Positions 37,400 to 46,460 are shown, counted from the first letter of the stretch. The stretch is 64,000 nucleotides of DNA from Sphingomonas lacunae (GCF_012979535.1 NZ_CP053015.1:744001-808000); one strand, 5' to 3'. Notes: generated by a model from the letters alone, not told the origin. Program-made: numbers and translations.

Positions 37400-38599
37400 T
37401 CAGACCCGCGGCAGTCGATCGGCGATCATTTCCAGCGCGCGATTCCGTTCCGGGCACCCTTCGACCAGCCATTGATCCTCAACCATCCGCAGAATGCGGG
37501 CGACGTCGGGACCAGCCTTGACGCCCAGTGCGACAATGTCTCCGCCGCTGATTGGCAATTTGGGCGGTACCCAACCGTCAAGGGCAGTGACCGCGCCGGC
37601 AACTGTGGCCTCATCCGACCGGGATAGCAGCCAGCGGTCACGGGCCCCCTCAACACCGATGCGATAGGCCAGCACACGAACATCGCCATTCAGCCTACCG
37701 CCGCGGGCCACGGCGATGCGCTTGCGCAGCCGGTTCGACAGTTTGAGGCGGGCAGCCACAAGGTCAGCCACCGCCGGATCAGCCGGCAGCAGGGCGATCA
37801 GGCGCAGCGCCGGATCGGCGGGAAGACCCTGCGCCGCTTCCCGCGCGACCAGCCGGGCGAGACAGTCTGGCGCATCGGCCGCGACCTCTGGCGCCACTTC
37901 GGCCATGATGCCGGCGTCGATCATCAGCCGGACCGTTGCCGCCGGTTCTGACAGCGCAAGCATCCGCATCAGTTCATCGGCGATGCGTTCGCGTGACAGG
38001 CTGCGCAGTTGGCGCGCGCGGCCGGACACCAACGCGAGCGTGTCGGCATCTGGTATGCCATCGCCAAAGCGGGCGAGGAAACGGAACCAGCGCAGGATGC
38101 GAAGATGATCTTCATCAATCCGCAGTCCGGCATCACCGATAAAGCGAACGCGATGGGCCGCCAGATCGGCGAGACCGCCGGTCGGATCATAAACCTCTCC
38201 AGTCAGGGGATTGGCATAAAGGGCATTGATGGTGAAATCCCGCCGGGCCGCATCCTCTGCCCAATCGTCGGTGAAAGCGACGGTGGCGTGGCGGCCATCG
38301 GTCGATACATCGCGGCGCAATGTGGTGACTTCATAGACCTTGCCATCGGCAACGGCGGTGATGGTGCCATGGGCAATACCGGTCGGCACCGCCTTTATGC
38401 CAGCCGCTTCGAGCCGTTCAACCACTTGCTGTGGCAGCCAACGGGTTGCGAGGTCCACATCGGATACCGGCAGACCAGACAGCGTGTCGCGCACTGCTCC
38501 ACCGACCGCGCGCACCATCTCTTGTGATCCGGCCAGAGCATCGAGCAACCGTAGCAGTGACGGTTCATGGCGCCAGGGCGCATCGGGCAAGTGCATCAT
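37400..38599 (-). CDS. cca: CCA tRNA nucleotidyltransferase
   Basis: A 399-residue class II nucleotidyltransferase that adds or repairs the CCA end of tRNAs. Motifs in order: VRAVGGAVRDTLSGLPVSDV with the DxD pair, RRDFTINALYANP, and DEDHLRILRWFRFLARFG. The ATG at 38599 overlaps the stop of nudL by four bases (ATGA), which decides the start over a longer frame. The three tRNAs here encode CCA already, so the role would be repair or for other tRNAs. Confidence 0.93.
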   Translation of the reverse strand: MMHLPDAPWRHEPSLLRLLDALAGSQEMVRAVGGAVRDTLSGLPVSDVDLATRWLPQQVVERLEAAGIKAVPTGIAHGTITAVADGKVYEVTTLRRDVSTDGRHATVAFTDDWAEDAARRDFTINALYANPLTGEVYDPTGGLADLAAHRVRFIGDAGLRIDEDHLRILRWFRFLARFGDGIPDADTLALVSGRARQLRSLSRERIADELMRMLALSEPAATVRLMIDAGIMAEVAPEVAADAPDCLARLVAREAAQGLPADPALRLIALLPADPAVADLVAARLKLSNRLRKRIAVARGGRLNGDVRVLAYRIGVEGARDRWLLSRSDEATVAGAVTALDGWVPPKLPISGGDIVALGVKAGPDVARILRMVEDQWLVEGCPERNRALEMIADRLPRV

Positions 38600-39252
38600 G
38601 GCATTGCCCCGGCGTCGCAATTGAGTGCGCAAGGATCGGCATCGAGACCGAGCAGCGCGCCAATGTTGCGCAGCATCCCGGCGGTTGCGCCCCAGATGCG
38701 TTCTCCATCGGCATGGACTTCCCAATAATGGCGCGTGCCACCCTGCCATTCGACAAATTGCTGTCTTTGCATGGCGGGATCGAACAGATGATCGCAGCGC
38801 ACCTCAAATATGCGAGCCACCTCGCTGGGTTGCGGCACCAGTTCAAGATCCGGCGGGATCACAGCCAACACCGGAGTTACCCGGTAATTGGTGACCGTGC
38901 GATAAAAAGGGACAGTGCCGATTATGCTGACATGGTGAGAGTGCAAGCCCACTTCCTCGCGCGCCTCACGCAGCGCGGTGGCGATGATATCTTCATCCTC
39001 CGGGTCTTGGCGGCCGCCCGGAAAGGCGACCTGACCGCTGTGCTTGCGCATATGGCTGGGGCGGCGGGTGAGCAGCACGGTCGGCTGCGGGCGGTCGACA
39101 AAGGCGCAGAGCACCCCGGCATCCGCCATGGGCGTGCCGGCAGCCAACGTCTGCCACTCCGCATCGCCATCATGCAGGACGAAATCCACGCTGCCAGCCT
39201 CCAGCCGGGCGGCAATGCGCTGTTCAAGCGGAACGGTCGCGATACTGTTCAT
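38596..39252 (-). CDS. CoA pyrophosphatase (Nudix family, NudL-like)
   Basis: A 218-residue Nudix hydrolase. The Nudix box is intact (GGRQDPEDED followed by ALREAREEVGL), and the preceding VLLTRRPSHMRKHSGQVAFP is the NudL/CoAse signature. It cleaves CoA or acyl-CoA to 3',5'-ADP and phosphopantetheine. It overlaps both neighbours by four bases, and the order DUF1285, Nudix, cca recurs in alphaproteobacteria. Confidence 0.92.
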   Translation of the reverse strand: MNSIATVPLEQRIAARLEAGSVDFVLHDGDAEWQTLAAGTPMADAGVLCAFVDRPQPTVLLTRRPSHMRKHSGQVAFPGGRQDPEDEDIIATALREAREEVGLHSHHVSIIGTVPFYRTVTNYRVTPVLAVIPPDLELVPQPSEVARIFEVRCDHLFDPAMQRQQFVEWQGGTRHYWEVHADGERIWGATAGMLRNIGALLGLDADPCALNCDAGAMP

Positions 39253-39830
39253 GCGGCCTCATCCCCCATCTCGCCTACGGCAAAACTTACCCCGCCGCTG
39301 GCGACCCTGCCCGCTTCGTCGGCCAACAGGGCAAGGTCATAATAGACCGGCCGGGCGAGCCGTGCCTCCAACACGCCAGCACCGGCTGTGCGTACCTGGA
39401 GATAGGGCAACAAGCCGGCCGGCCCTGCCCGCAACACCAGGGGGTGATCAGGCCCAGCGATGACCACATCTCCCGTGTTGAGGCGAAAGGCGAGTGTCTG
39501 GCCCAGCGCGCTATCCTCACATTTCATTTCCACCGCAAGAAAGGCTGCGTCCTCCACCCCTATGGTCAGCTTTTCGGCCGGTGTGACAAGCACATGGCGG
39601 CCATCCTCTTCACGCCGCAGTATCCGGCTGAACAAACGCACCATCGCCGGGCGGGTGATTTCGCCGCCTTCGTGGAACCAGCGGCCGTCAGCCCTGATGA
39701 CGATGTCGATCACACCTTCGCGCGCCGGGTGCCAGTCGGCTACCGGCGGCAACCGGTCGCCCTGCGCCCATTCAGCAAGTGCGGCGAGCGAGGTGGCGGC
39801 AAAATCAGGCGGCGGATTGGTCAAAGGCAT
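39249..39830 (-). CDS. DUF1285 domain-containing protein
   Basis: A 193-residue cytoplasmic protein with the DUF1285 blocks IRADGRWFHEGGEITRPAMV, LFSRILRREEDGRHVLVTP and VEDAAFLAVEM. Function unknown. It is the first gene of the operon with nudL and cca, coupled by a four-base overlap. Confidence 0.88.
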   Translation of the reverse strand: MPLTNPPPDFAATSLAALAEWAQGDRLPPVADWHPAREGVIDIVIRADGRWFHEGGEITRPAMVRLFSRILRREEDGRHVLVTPAEKLTIGVEDAAFLAVEMKCEDSALGQTLAFRLNTGDVVIAGPDHPLVLRAGPAGLLPYLQVRTAGAGVLEARLARPVYYDLALLADEAGRVASGGVSFAVGEMGDEAA

Positions 39831-39911
39831 GACAGCACCCTAGGCAGGCGACGTGATGGTGCAAGCGGAGATCGCGTCCAGCCGCGGGATCTCAAGCGGC
39901 CATAATGCCTG

Positions 39912-40433
39912 TCAGTCAGGGTTGCGGGCGGGATCGGGAACCACATGTCCGTTTATGGCTGGCGGATCATGACGGTGGGCGGACCGCGCCAGCAGACGGC
40001 GGCGCTCGAACGGCCCCGGCAGGTCCCAGCCGCCCGTCGCATCAGCGGTAAAGCCCCAGAAGCGGCCATAATATTCAGGATCGCCAATCATCATCAGCGC
40101 GGCGTCCGCACCGGCGTCCGCCGCCGCCACCAGCGCATCCATCATCGCCCGGCCAATGCCGCCGCGCTGCACATCCGGTTCGACCGCCACAGGGCCAACC
40201 ATGACCAAGGAGGATCGCATTCCATCAGCCTGTTCAAGCGCGACGGGCCAGCTTTGCAGCGTCCCGACGAGGCGACCCTGATCAAAGGCAGCGAAGGACA
40301 GGTCCGGCAAGGCAAAGGTGCCCGCGCGCAAGCGGTAGGCCGTCCGGCCAAAGCGGTCCGGGCCAAAGGCGGCATCGAGCAGCGCCTCGATCGCAGGCTG
40401 TGACGCAGTGGAAAGGGGTTTGATCTCGACCAG
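39912..40433 (-). CDS. GNAT family N-acetyltransferase, probable CTG start
   Basis: A 173-residue acetyltransferase. The acetyl-CoA loop is VEPDVQRGGIGRAMM followed by ALVAAADAGADAALM and DPEYYGRFWGF, a form seen in sphingomonad GNATs. The first usual start is TTG at 40331, but the frame stays open and family-like upstream: LVEIKPLSTASQPAIEALLD, then AAFGPDRFGRTAYRLRAG, which is the normal N-terminus of such proteins. No ATG, GTG or TTG is available there. AAAGGAG lies nine bases before CTG at 40433, so I choose that codon. Substrate unknown. Confidence 0.72.
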   Translation of the reverse strand: MVEIKPLSTASQPAIEALLDAAFGPDRFGRTAYRLRAGTFALPDLSFAAFDQGRLVGTLQSWPVALEQADGMRSSLVMVGPVAVEPDVQRGGIGRAMMDALVAAADAGADAALMMIGDPEYYGRFWGFTADATGGWDLPGPFERRRLLARSAHRHDPPAINGHVVPDPARNPD

Positions 40434-40506
40434 CGCGGGTTGCTCCTTTAAGGGGAGCGCCCTTAGGGGGCGCAGCGCCGATTGTCGACGTCTGCCATCC
40501 CCCTTG

Positions 40507-40935
40507 ATGCAAAAAACTGATCCCTCATTAAGGTCCCTCCCAGTGCCCCAGAACGCCGACAGCCTGATCCTTGAAGTGCATGACCTTGAGGTCGATGTGC
40601 TGACCGGTGTCTATTCCGAAGAAACCCACTTGCCGCAGCCGCTGAGGATCAGCGTCATTGCCGAGCTGGCGGTGCGCCACCATTATGAGCCGGACACTGC
40701 GTTGAGCGCGTCAAAAAGCTATATGGACCTGAAGTTCGCGGCTACCGATGGCATCCCCAAGGACATCCATTTCACCCTGATCGAAGCGGTGGCGGACCAT
40801 ATCGCCGACACGATATTCCTGCAGGACGACAAGGTGACCGCGGTCACCATCCGCATCGTCAAGCTGGCGATTGCCGAAGCCAATGAGCGTATCGGCATTA
40901 CCATGAAGCGTCATCGACGCAGCGGTGTCATCTGA
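40507..40935 (+). CDS. folB: Dihydroneopterin aldolase
   Basis: A 142-residue folate-pathway enzyme converting 7,8-dihydroneopterin to 6-hydroxymethyl-dihydropterin. VHDLEVDVLTGVYSEETHLP is the opening strand motif, SASKSYMDLKFA replaces the usual catalytic Tyr/Lys region, and HFTLIEAVADHIADTI carries the family's E-x-x-A motif. ATG 40507 is chosen from context; the N-terminal 17 residues are poorly conserved. It overlaps the SDR gene by one base (TGATG). Confidence 0.87.
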   Translation: MQKTDPSLRSLPVPQNADSLILEVHDLEVDVLTGVYSEETHLPQPLRISVIAELAVRHHYEPDTALSASKSYMDLKFAATDGIPKDIHFTLIEAVADHIADTIFLQDDKVTAVTIRIVKLAIAEANERIGITMKRHRRSGVI

Positions 40936-41699
40936 TGAGCAATCCCCTTCCTCTGGCGCTGGTAACCGGCGGGCTGCACCGTCTGGGCGCGGCAATTGCA
41001 GCGCGCTTGGCGAAAGGCGGTTATGCGCTGGCGCTGCATTGCCGCAGCGACAATCCGCCCGAGCCTTCACTCGTCGAGGCGCTGGCCACAACGGGCGTGG
41101 CGCATCAACAGTTCCGTGCCGACCTGAGCCGTGCGGGCGAGGCAGAACAACTGTTTGACACTGTGGTCCAGCATTTTGGTCGCACGCCGGACCTTTTGGT
41201 CAACAATGCCGCCTTGTTTGCCGACAGCACCATCGACAGCCTCGACCGGGCCGCCATGGACAGCGCACTGGCACTCAACCTGACCGCCCCGGTGCTTTTG
41301 GTGCAACGGTTGGCGGCGCATCACCAGGCAGCGGGCACCAGGGGTGCGGCGGTCAATATCCTCGACCAACGCGTGATCAACCCGGTACCCGACCAGATTG
41401 CCTATTCGATCGCCAAACAGGGCTTGTGGCAGGCGACCCGCACCCTCGCCCGCGCCGCCGCGCCGCATGTCCGCGTCAACGGCGTCGCTCCCGGATTGAC
41501 GCTGCCCACCGACACCTATGAGGATGGCCGGATGGAGCGGATGGCGGCGCTGATGCCGCTGGGTTCATTGGCCACACCGGACGAGATCGCCGACGCCGTC
41601 GCCTGGTTGGCCGGTGCAGGCAATGTGACCGGCCAGACAATCTTTGTCGACGGCGGCGCCAGCCTGACCGGCTATGACAGGGACTTCGCCTATTTGTGA
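40935..41699 (+). CDS. SDR oxidoreductase, FolM/pteridine reductase-like
   Basis: A 254-residue short-chain reductase. VTGGLHRLGAAIAARLAKGG is the NADPH loop, NNAAL and the catalytic YSIAK follow. NILDQRVINPVPDQIAYSIA is close to the FolM form (S/N-x-x-DQR-x-x-NP), and the one-base coupling to folB supports a pterin role such as dihydromonapterin or dihydrofolate reduction. A plain oxidoreductase of another substrate remains possible. Confidence 0.83.
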   Translation: MSNPLPLALVTGGLHRLGAAIAARLAKGGYALALHCRSDNPPEPSLVEALATTGVAHQQFRADLSRAGEAEQLFDTVVQHFGRTPDLLVNNAALFADSTIDSLDRAAMDSALALNLTAPVLLVQRLAAHHQAAGTRGAAVNILDQRVINPVPDQIAYSIAKQGLWQATRTLARAAAPHVRVNGVAPGLTLPTDTYEDGRMERMAALMPLGSLATPDEIADAVAWLAGAGNVTGQTIFVDGGASLTGYDRDFAYL

Positions 41700-41713
41700 C
41701 GTGTCAGCGGGGT

Positions 41714-41743
41714 TCACCCTCTCCCGCTAGCGGGAGAGGGTGA
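41714..41743. repeat. 30-bp perfect palindrome between convergent genes
   Basis: TCACCCTCTCCCGCT and its exact reverse complement abut with no loop. Such CCCTCTCCCGC-type palindromes occur as dispersed intergenic repeats in many Proteobacteria. Here it also sits where a shared terminator for the SDR and nitronate monooxygenase genes is needed, but there is no T-run. Confidence 0.8.
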
Positions 41744-41747
41744 GGGC

Positions 41748-42716
41748 TCAGCCCGCCAGTTTCGAGCGCACCGCTTCGGCCTGGTCCATGATGTTGCGGA
41801 CAAGGTCTGCACAAGTGGGGATATCGTGGATCAGCGCCTGGCTCTGACCCGTCGTCCAGATGCCACCGTCAATATCGCCATCGCGCAGCACATTGTCGCG
41901 GCCGCGCTGGCCCGCCATCAACGCCTTCACATCGTCAAAGGTCTTAGTCGGATCGCGCTGGATTTCGGCCACGGCCACCGAGACGGCGTTCTTGGCCACG
42001 CGCGCGGTATTGCGCAGGGTACGACCGACAAGAACGGTGTCGAGTTCATTATTGTCAACAATCGCCTGCTTCACATTCTGGTGAATCTTGGCCTCGACCG
42101 TGGCGCAGAAGCGCGTGCCCATGTTGACGCCATCGGCACCGAGCGCCAGCGCGGCGACAAGGCTGCGGCCATCAGCCATGCCACCCGAAGCGATGATCGG
42201 CGTGCCGGGCAGCGCATCGACGGTGGCGGGGAGCAGCACGACGAGGCCGACATCATCCTCTCCGGGGTGACCGGCACATTCAAAGCCGTCGATGCTGATG
42301 ACATCAACGCCCTTGTTGACCGCGGAAACGGCATGCCGGACCGACGTGCATTTGTGGATGACCTTGACGCCATTTTCCTTGAAACGCGGAAGATGATCGG
42401 TTGGCGCGCGGCCGGCGGTTTCGACGATCTTGACTCCCGACTCGATGATGGCCTCGCGGTAATCATCATAGGGGATGGGATTGATAGACGGCAGCAGGGT
42501 GAGGTTGACGCCGAACGGCTTGTCAGTCAGCGCCTTGGTCTTCTCGATTTCTTCGAGCAGGGCATCGCCCGAGGGAAACATGTGCGCGGTGATGAAACCG
42601 AGCGCGCCGGCATTGGCGACGGCGGCGACCAGTTCGCCATAGCCGACACCCGTCATGCCGCCCATACAGATCGGCGTTTCGACCCCGAACATGTCGGTCA
42701 GGCGTGTCTTGAACAT
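41748..42716 (-). CDS. Nitronate monooxygenase family flavoprotein
   Basis: A 322-residue FMN-binding TIM barrel of the 2-nitropropane dioxygenase type. ETPICMGGMTGVGYGELVAA opens it, DGFECAGHPGEDDVG holds the catalytic-His region, and IASGGMADGRSLVAALALGA is the phosphate-binding site. It oxidises alkyl nitronates such as propionate-3-nitronate, or is a broader ene-type flavoprotein. It stands alone on the minus strand. Confidence 0.88.
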   Translation of the reverse strand: MFKTRLTDMFGVETPICMGGMTGVGYGELVAAVANAGALGFITAHMFPSGDALLEEIEKTKALTDKPFGVNLTLLPSINPIPYDDYREAIIESGVKIVETAGRAPTDHLPRFKENGVKVIHKCTSVRHAVSAVNKGVDVISIDGFECAGHPGEDDVGLVVLLPATVDALPGTPIIASGGMADGRSLVAALALGADGVNMGTRFCATVEAKIHQNVKQAIVDNNELDTVLVGRTLRNTARVAKNAVSVAVAEIQRDPTKTFDDVKALMAGQRGRDNVLRDGDIDGGIWTTGQSQALIHDIPTCADLVRNIMDQAEAVRSKLAG

Positions 42717-42854
42717 GGCTCTCTTCCCCTTGGATTTTCGATTCCGTCAGAAGGGACTATCCTGTGGGCAACCGCCTTTTGCAACTGGCGAACCCAAAGG
42801 CTGCCAGTATTGGCAGGTCAGTTGCCCTCTGCCCTTGGGTGAGACGCGACCCGC

Positions 42855-43793
42855 CTATTTCTTGAGGCCGATCTCGCGCAGGCGTTCCTGGAGATAGTCG
42901 TCGGCCGTGATCGGTTCGGGGTAGCGATTGGGGTGATCGGCATCGATGCAGGACGGCAGGGTTTCGATCAGGAAATCCGAGCGGAAGTGGAGGAAGAAGG
43001 GCATCGAATAGCGCGACACGGCGGCGCGGTCCCCCACCGGGTTGCGGACTCGATGCGTCGTCGACGGCAGGCGATGGTTGGTCAGCCGTTGCAGCATGTC
43101 CCCCACATTGACGCTGAGCGCGCCGGGCGGTGGGGCGGCGGGTAGCCAGCTGCCATCGGGTTCAAGGATTTCGAGGCCGGCTTCCTCTGCACCGAGCAGC
43201 AGGGTGATGGTGTTGATATCCTCATGCGCTTCGGCACGGATGCCGTCGGGACTGCCCTCCACCGGCGGATAATGAAGCAGGCGCAACACACTGTTGCCAT
43301 CACGGATCGTGTCATCAAACCAGTCCGGCGCCAGTTCGAGCCAGCGGGCGAGCGCCGAAAGAAGAATGCCTCCGACCCGGTCGAGCTCGGCAAACATGGT
43401 TTCAAAGGTCTCACGGAAATCGGCGGGTTCTTCAGGCCAGACATTGTTGGGCTGTTGCACGGCCAGCGGATGCCCGGCAGGCAGGTCGCGGCCGACATGC
43501 CAGAACTCCTTGAGATCGACATGCTGCGCACCCTTGGCAATTTCTGTGCCGAACGGAGTGTAACCCCGGGCACCGGAGATGCCCGCGACCTGATATTGGC
43601 GCTTAACAGCTTCCGGCAGATCAAAAAAGGCGCGGCTCATGGCCCACGAACGGTCAATCAGACCTTGGTCGATACCGTGCTCGGACACCATGGCAAAGCC
43701 GTATCGGGCAAAGCAATCACCAAAGGCCTTGGCGAAACTGGCGGGGTCGCTGGCCGCACCGGCCATCGACACGACGGGAACACTTGCAGTCAT
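42855..43793 (-). CDS. Isopenicillin-N-synthase-like 2OG-Fe(II) oxygenase
   Basis: A 312-residue oxygenase of the IPNS/plant 2OG type. The DIOX_N region shows YGFAMVSEHGIDQGLIDRSW; iron ligands are His and Asp in AEAHEDINTITLLLGA and the distal His in STTHRVRNP, with RYSMPFFLH for 2-oxoglutarate. The substrate is unknown. It is divergent from a fasciclin lipoprotein. Confidence 0.87.
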   Translation of the reverse strand: MTASVPVVSMAGAASDPASFAKAFGDCFARYGFAMVSEHGIDQGLIDRSWAMSRAFFDLPEAVKRQYQVAGISGARGYTPFGTEIAKGAQHVDLKEFWHVGRDLPAGHPLAVQQPNNVWPEEPADFRETFETMFAELDRVGGILLSALARWLELAPDWFDDTIRDGNSVLRLLHYPPVEGSPDGIRAEAHEDINTITLLLGAEEAGLEILEPDGSWLPAAPPPGALSVNVGDMLQRLTNHRLPSTTHRVRNPVGDRAAVSRYSMPFFLHFRSDFLIETLPSCIDADHPNRYPEPITADDYLQERLREIGLKK

Positions 43794-43884
43794 GCGATTT
43801 TTCCTGTGAAGGCGACCGGTGGGTCAGGCCGCTTTTATGAGGTCTGCGATAGCGCCAAAGGCGTGGGAGGCAAAGAGGCAGGAC

Positions 43885-44472
43885 ATGGCCGGACTGACAT
43901 TGATCAGGCGCAAAGTTGTGATGGCCGCCAGTCTTGCCCTGATGGTGGCGCTGACCGGCTGTGACGAGACGGAACAGGCCACCACCCCAACCGGCACCCA
44001 AGGCGTGTCACGCATTACAGGTCAGGTGGAACAGCCCACAGTGGCGGCGGCGTTGCGGCGTCTGGCGGAATTCACAAAGTTGCGCAGGGCTTTGGCTGCA
44101 ACAGGTGTTGCGCCGAGGCTGGCGGCGAGCGAACCGCTGACCTTGCTGGCTCCGCGCGACAATGCCTTTCAGCAGATCGGTCCGGAAGCGGAGGCCGCGC
44201 TGTTTGACAGCGCCAACCGCCCTGCGCTGACACAGCACCTGCGAAATCTGATCATCGCGCGAGCCCTGCGCGCCGAGGAAATCCGCACATTGATCGAGGA
44301 GGGTGGCGGCACTGCCCAGATTGCGACGATCGGCGGAGCAAGCATCAGCTTTTCACGCGAAGGGGACCAGTTGGTCGCCACCTGGCCAAATGGCGGTCGT
44401 GCCACCATGGGTACGCAGGGTGCGATTGCCGGGAATGGCGTCTTTTACGTGATTGACCACTGGCCGGGCTGA
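43885..44472 (+). CDS. Fasciclin-domain lipoprotein
   Basis: A 195-residue protein. The lipobox is MVALTGC near residue 25, so it is lipid-anchored. The FAS1 domain has LTLLAPRDNAFQQIG and LRNLIIARALRAEEI, ending GNGVFYVID. FAS1 domains mediate adhesion or envelope interactions. The ATG at 43885 has GAGG six bases upstream. Translation is separate from the EVE gene, which follows by 34 bases. Confidence 0.83.
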   Translation: MAGLTLIRRKVVMAASLALMVALTGCDETEQATTPTGTQGVSRITGQVEQPTVAAALRRLAEFTKLRRALAATGVAPRLAASEPLTLLAPRDNAFQQIGPEAEAALFDSANRPALTQHLRNLIIARALRAEEIRTLIEEGGGTAQIATIGGASISFSREGDQLVATWPNGGRATMGTQGAIAGNGVFYVIDHWPG

Positions 44473-44506
44473 CCAGCCACCACACCCAACCAAGCAAGGA
44501 GCAAGC

Positions 44507-44929
44507 ATGGCCCACTGGCTGATGAAATCCGAACCCGATGTCTATGGCTGGGACGACCTGATCGCCGAAGGCGAGGGCACCTGGGACGGCGTTCGCAACC
44601 ATGCCGCTGCCGGCCATCTGAAGGCGATGGCGGTGGGCGATACTGCGCTTTTCTATCACAGTAACATCGGCAAGGAAGCTGTTGGTATCATCACCATCAG
44701 CGCCCCAGCTTTTCCCGACCCGACTGAACCCGAGGGAACCCGATGGGTGGCAGTAAAGGTAAAACCGCTGGCCCGGCTAAAGCAGTCCATCCCGCTGAGC
44801 GTCATCAAGGGCGATGACCGGCTGTACGACATGGCGATGCGGCGCCAATCGCGGCTTTCGGTTTCACCGGTGACCGCTCACGAATGGGCGATCCTGATGG
44901 ACCATGCGGGCGGGGATCCGCTGGGCTGA
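44507..44929 (+). CDS. EVE domain-containing protein
   Basis: A 140-residue protein of the EVE (PUA-like) fold: WLMKSEPDVYGWDDL, WDGVRNHAAAGHLKAMAVGD and ALFYHSNIGKEAVGI are its hallmarks. EVE domains bind modified cytosine or are implicated in RNA and modified-DNA recognition. AAGGA lies seven bases before the ATG. Confidence 0.93.
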   Translation: MAHWLMKSEPDVYGWDDLIAEGEGTWDGVRNHAAAGHLKAMAVGDTALFYHSNIGKEAVGIITISAPAFPDPTEPEGTRWVAVKVKPLARLKQSIPLSVIKGDDRLYDMAMRRQSRLSVSPVTAHEWAILMDHAGGDPLG

Positions 44930-44959
44930 ACCGTCGCAGTCAATCGCGCTTCAACCGAC

Positions 44960-45003
44960 ACAAAAGTCGCTCCGGCGCGTCGCCGTTTTGGGGCGACATT
45001 CGT
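44960..45003. repeat. Imperfect inverted repeat in the EVE-MarR spacer
   Basis: Two 14-base arms (ACAAAAGTCGCTCC and GGGGCGACATTCGT) match at 11 positions around a 16-base centre. The minus strand over this stretch is open and repeat-like. It may be a dispersed repeat or a structured 5' leader. Nothing else was found in the 247-base gap. Confidence 0.4.
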
Positions 45004-45176
45004 CCACTTCGGCCTTGGGCCATAATGCGCAAGCTGCTGTTTCAGCTGTTGTTCCGCTTTCGCATCAAAACTTCTCTCCAAAATGGATGTTATGCGGAGG
45101 CGAATCGCTTTGCTTCGCACCGAAACGGGACCTAACCCTGAACGCCTCGGGAATTCGCTACCAAAGGGACAGGTCG

Positions 45177-46169
45177 ATGAGTTCTCCTCCAGTTGAACCG
45201 TGGGGTGCCGCCCCTTCTTCCCAAACCGGTTGGAGCGCGGCTCCAGCAACGCCCCGACTGGGCTGGTTTGGTCATGGTGAAGCCCTCCCACCGTTGCTTG
45301 ACCGGGCAGCGGCAGCACTGGGCATAGTTGCCGAACCCGTTGCGCTGGAACGGCTGATCAACAACGGGATCGTCACGCACAAGTTGATATGGGTACATCT
45401 GGCAGACGACCCGGGGACAGCATCACTGGTTTGTTTGCGGGACAGGATTGGCGAAGAGGCGCTTAATCTGGTGATCGAGGTCAGCCGGGCTTCGATTGAC
45501 CCGGTGTGGGCTCTTCTGGGCGATACGACCGGGGTCACCATATTGCTCGAACCCGATGAGGGCGATTGTCTGGCAGCCCTTGCCCAAGGCGCAAGGGCCA
45601 GCGAGGCACGGTTGAACAGCCCGGTGATTGAAGCGCGGGACCGGCAACTCGAACGGTTACAGGAAGAAGTGCAGCGTATCGCCCGGATGCTCGCCCGGCT
45701 CAACATCGACGATGGCGCCCGGATCGCCAGCATGCCGGACGGATCCCGCACCCCGGCCAGTCCTTTCATAGAGGATCATATGCACGCGCCGGGCCGTGGC
45801 TTCCGGGGGGAAAGTGACGGATCGGCTGTGGCGCCGGTCAGCGCAGCCCAAGTGCGTACCCACATCCGCCATCGCCGGATGAGGGATGACTATTTCGGGC
45901 CTGATATTTTCGCTGACCCGGCATGGGACATGATGCTGGACCTCTATGCCGCCAGGCTTGAGCGCCTGAGGGTTTCGGTTTCGAGCCTGTGCATTGCGGC
46001 TGCCGTCCCTGCGACGACCGCCCTGCGCTGGATCAAGACCCTGACTGAATCCGGTCTGTTCGAACGTCGCGAAGATCCGCACGATGGGCGGCGCATCTTT
46101 GTTGCCCTTTCAGATGAGGCCACACAGGCGATGCACCGCTATTTCCACCGCATCGCCGCCGACGTGTGA
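45177..46169 (+). CDS. MarR-type winged-helix regulator with N-terminal receiver-like domain
   Basis: A 330-residue protein of a family I associate with sphingomonads. The N-terminal 150 residues have no clear motif but a receiver-like strand pattern; a coiled coil (DRQLERLQEEVQRIARMLAR) follows at about 150-172. The C-terminal winged helix holds DPAWDMMLDLYAARLERL, SVSSLCIAAAVPATTALRWI and the wing REDPHDGRRIFVALS. ATG 45177 is preferred to a longer frame because it has AGGGA upstream and coding likeness begins there. The target genes are unknown. Confidence 0.82.
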   Translation: MSSPPVEPWGAAPSSQTGWSAAPATPRLGWFGHGEALPPLLDRAAAALGIVAEPVALERLINNGIVTHKLIWVHLADDPGTASLVCLRDRIGEEALNLVIEVSRASIDPVWALLGDTTGVTILLEPDEGDCLAALAQGARASEARLNSPVIEARDRQLERLQEEVQRIARMLARLNIDDGARIASMPDGSRTPASPFIEDHMHAPGRGFRGESDGSAVAPVSAAQVRTHIRHRRMRDDYFGPDIFADPAWDMMLDLYAARLERLRVSVSSLCIAAAVPATTALRWIKTLTESGLFERREDPHDGRRIFVALSDEATQAMHRYFHRIAADV

Positions 46170-46254
46170 CGCAAAGCCGCTTGCAAATGGCATCCCGCTT
46201 GGGCAATGGGGAGGCCCACGCGGGACCGGCGCTGGATGCAACCGGTCAGGCGAC

Positions 46255-46330
46255 GGGCGATTAGCTCAGTTGGTAGAGCGCCTCGTTTACACCGAGGATG
46301 TCGGCAGTTCGAGCCTGTCATCGCCCACCA
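46255..46330 (+). tRNA. tRNA-Val (anticodon TAC)
   Basis: A 76-base cloverleaf with an encoded CCA end. The acceptor stem GGGCGAT pairs with ATCGCCC, and the anticodon loop TTTACAC between CCTCG and CGAGG gives TAC. Confidence 0.95.
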
Positions 46331-46331
46331 C

Positions 46332-46349
46332 CCCTATCGATAGACAGGG
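46332..46349. promoter_or_regulatory. Second CTATCGATAG palindrome site
   Basis: CCCTATCGATAGACAGGG directly after tRNA-Val and 112 bases before a cytochrome c gene. It shares CTATCGATAGACA with the site at 17335-17347. A common regulator is one explanation; chance or a tRNA-end remnant are others. Confidence 0.3.
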
Positions 46350-46460
46350 CGTTCATTGTGGCAGCGCGAATATTCACATAGCGGTCAGGAGCCGTCCGGC
46401 ATGATGCCGTGTGCTCAGGGGGCCGATAGGGTGCCTGAAGCAGACCATGAAAGGGGCGAC

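Noticed and set aside
44904..45176. N-terminal extension of the MarR-type regulator
   Set aside because: The added 91 residues are not coding-like and cover an inverted repeat; ATG 45177 has a better context.
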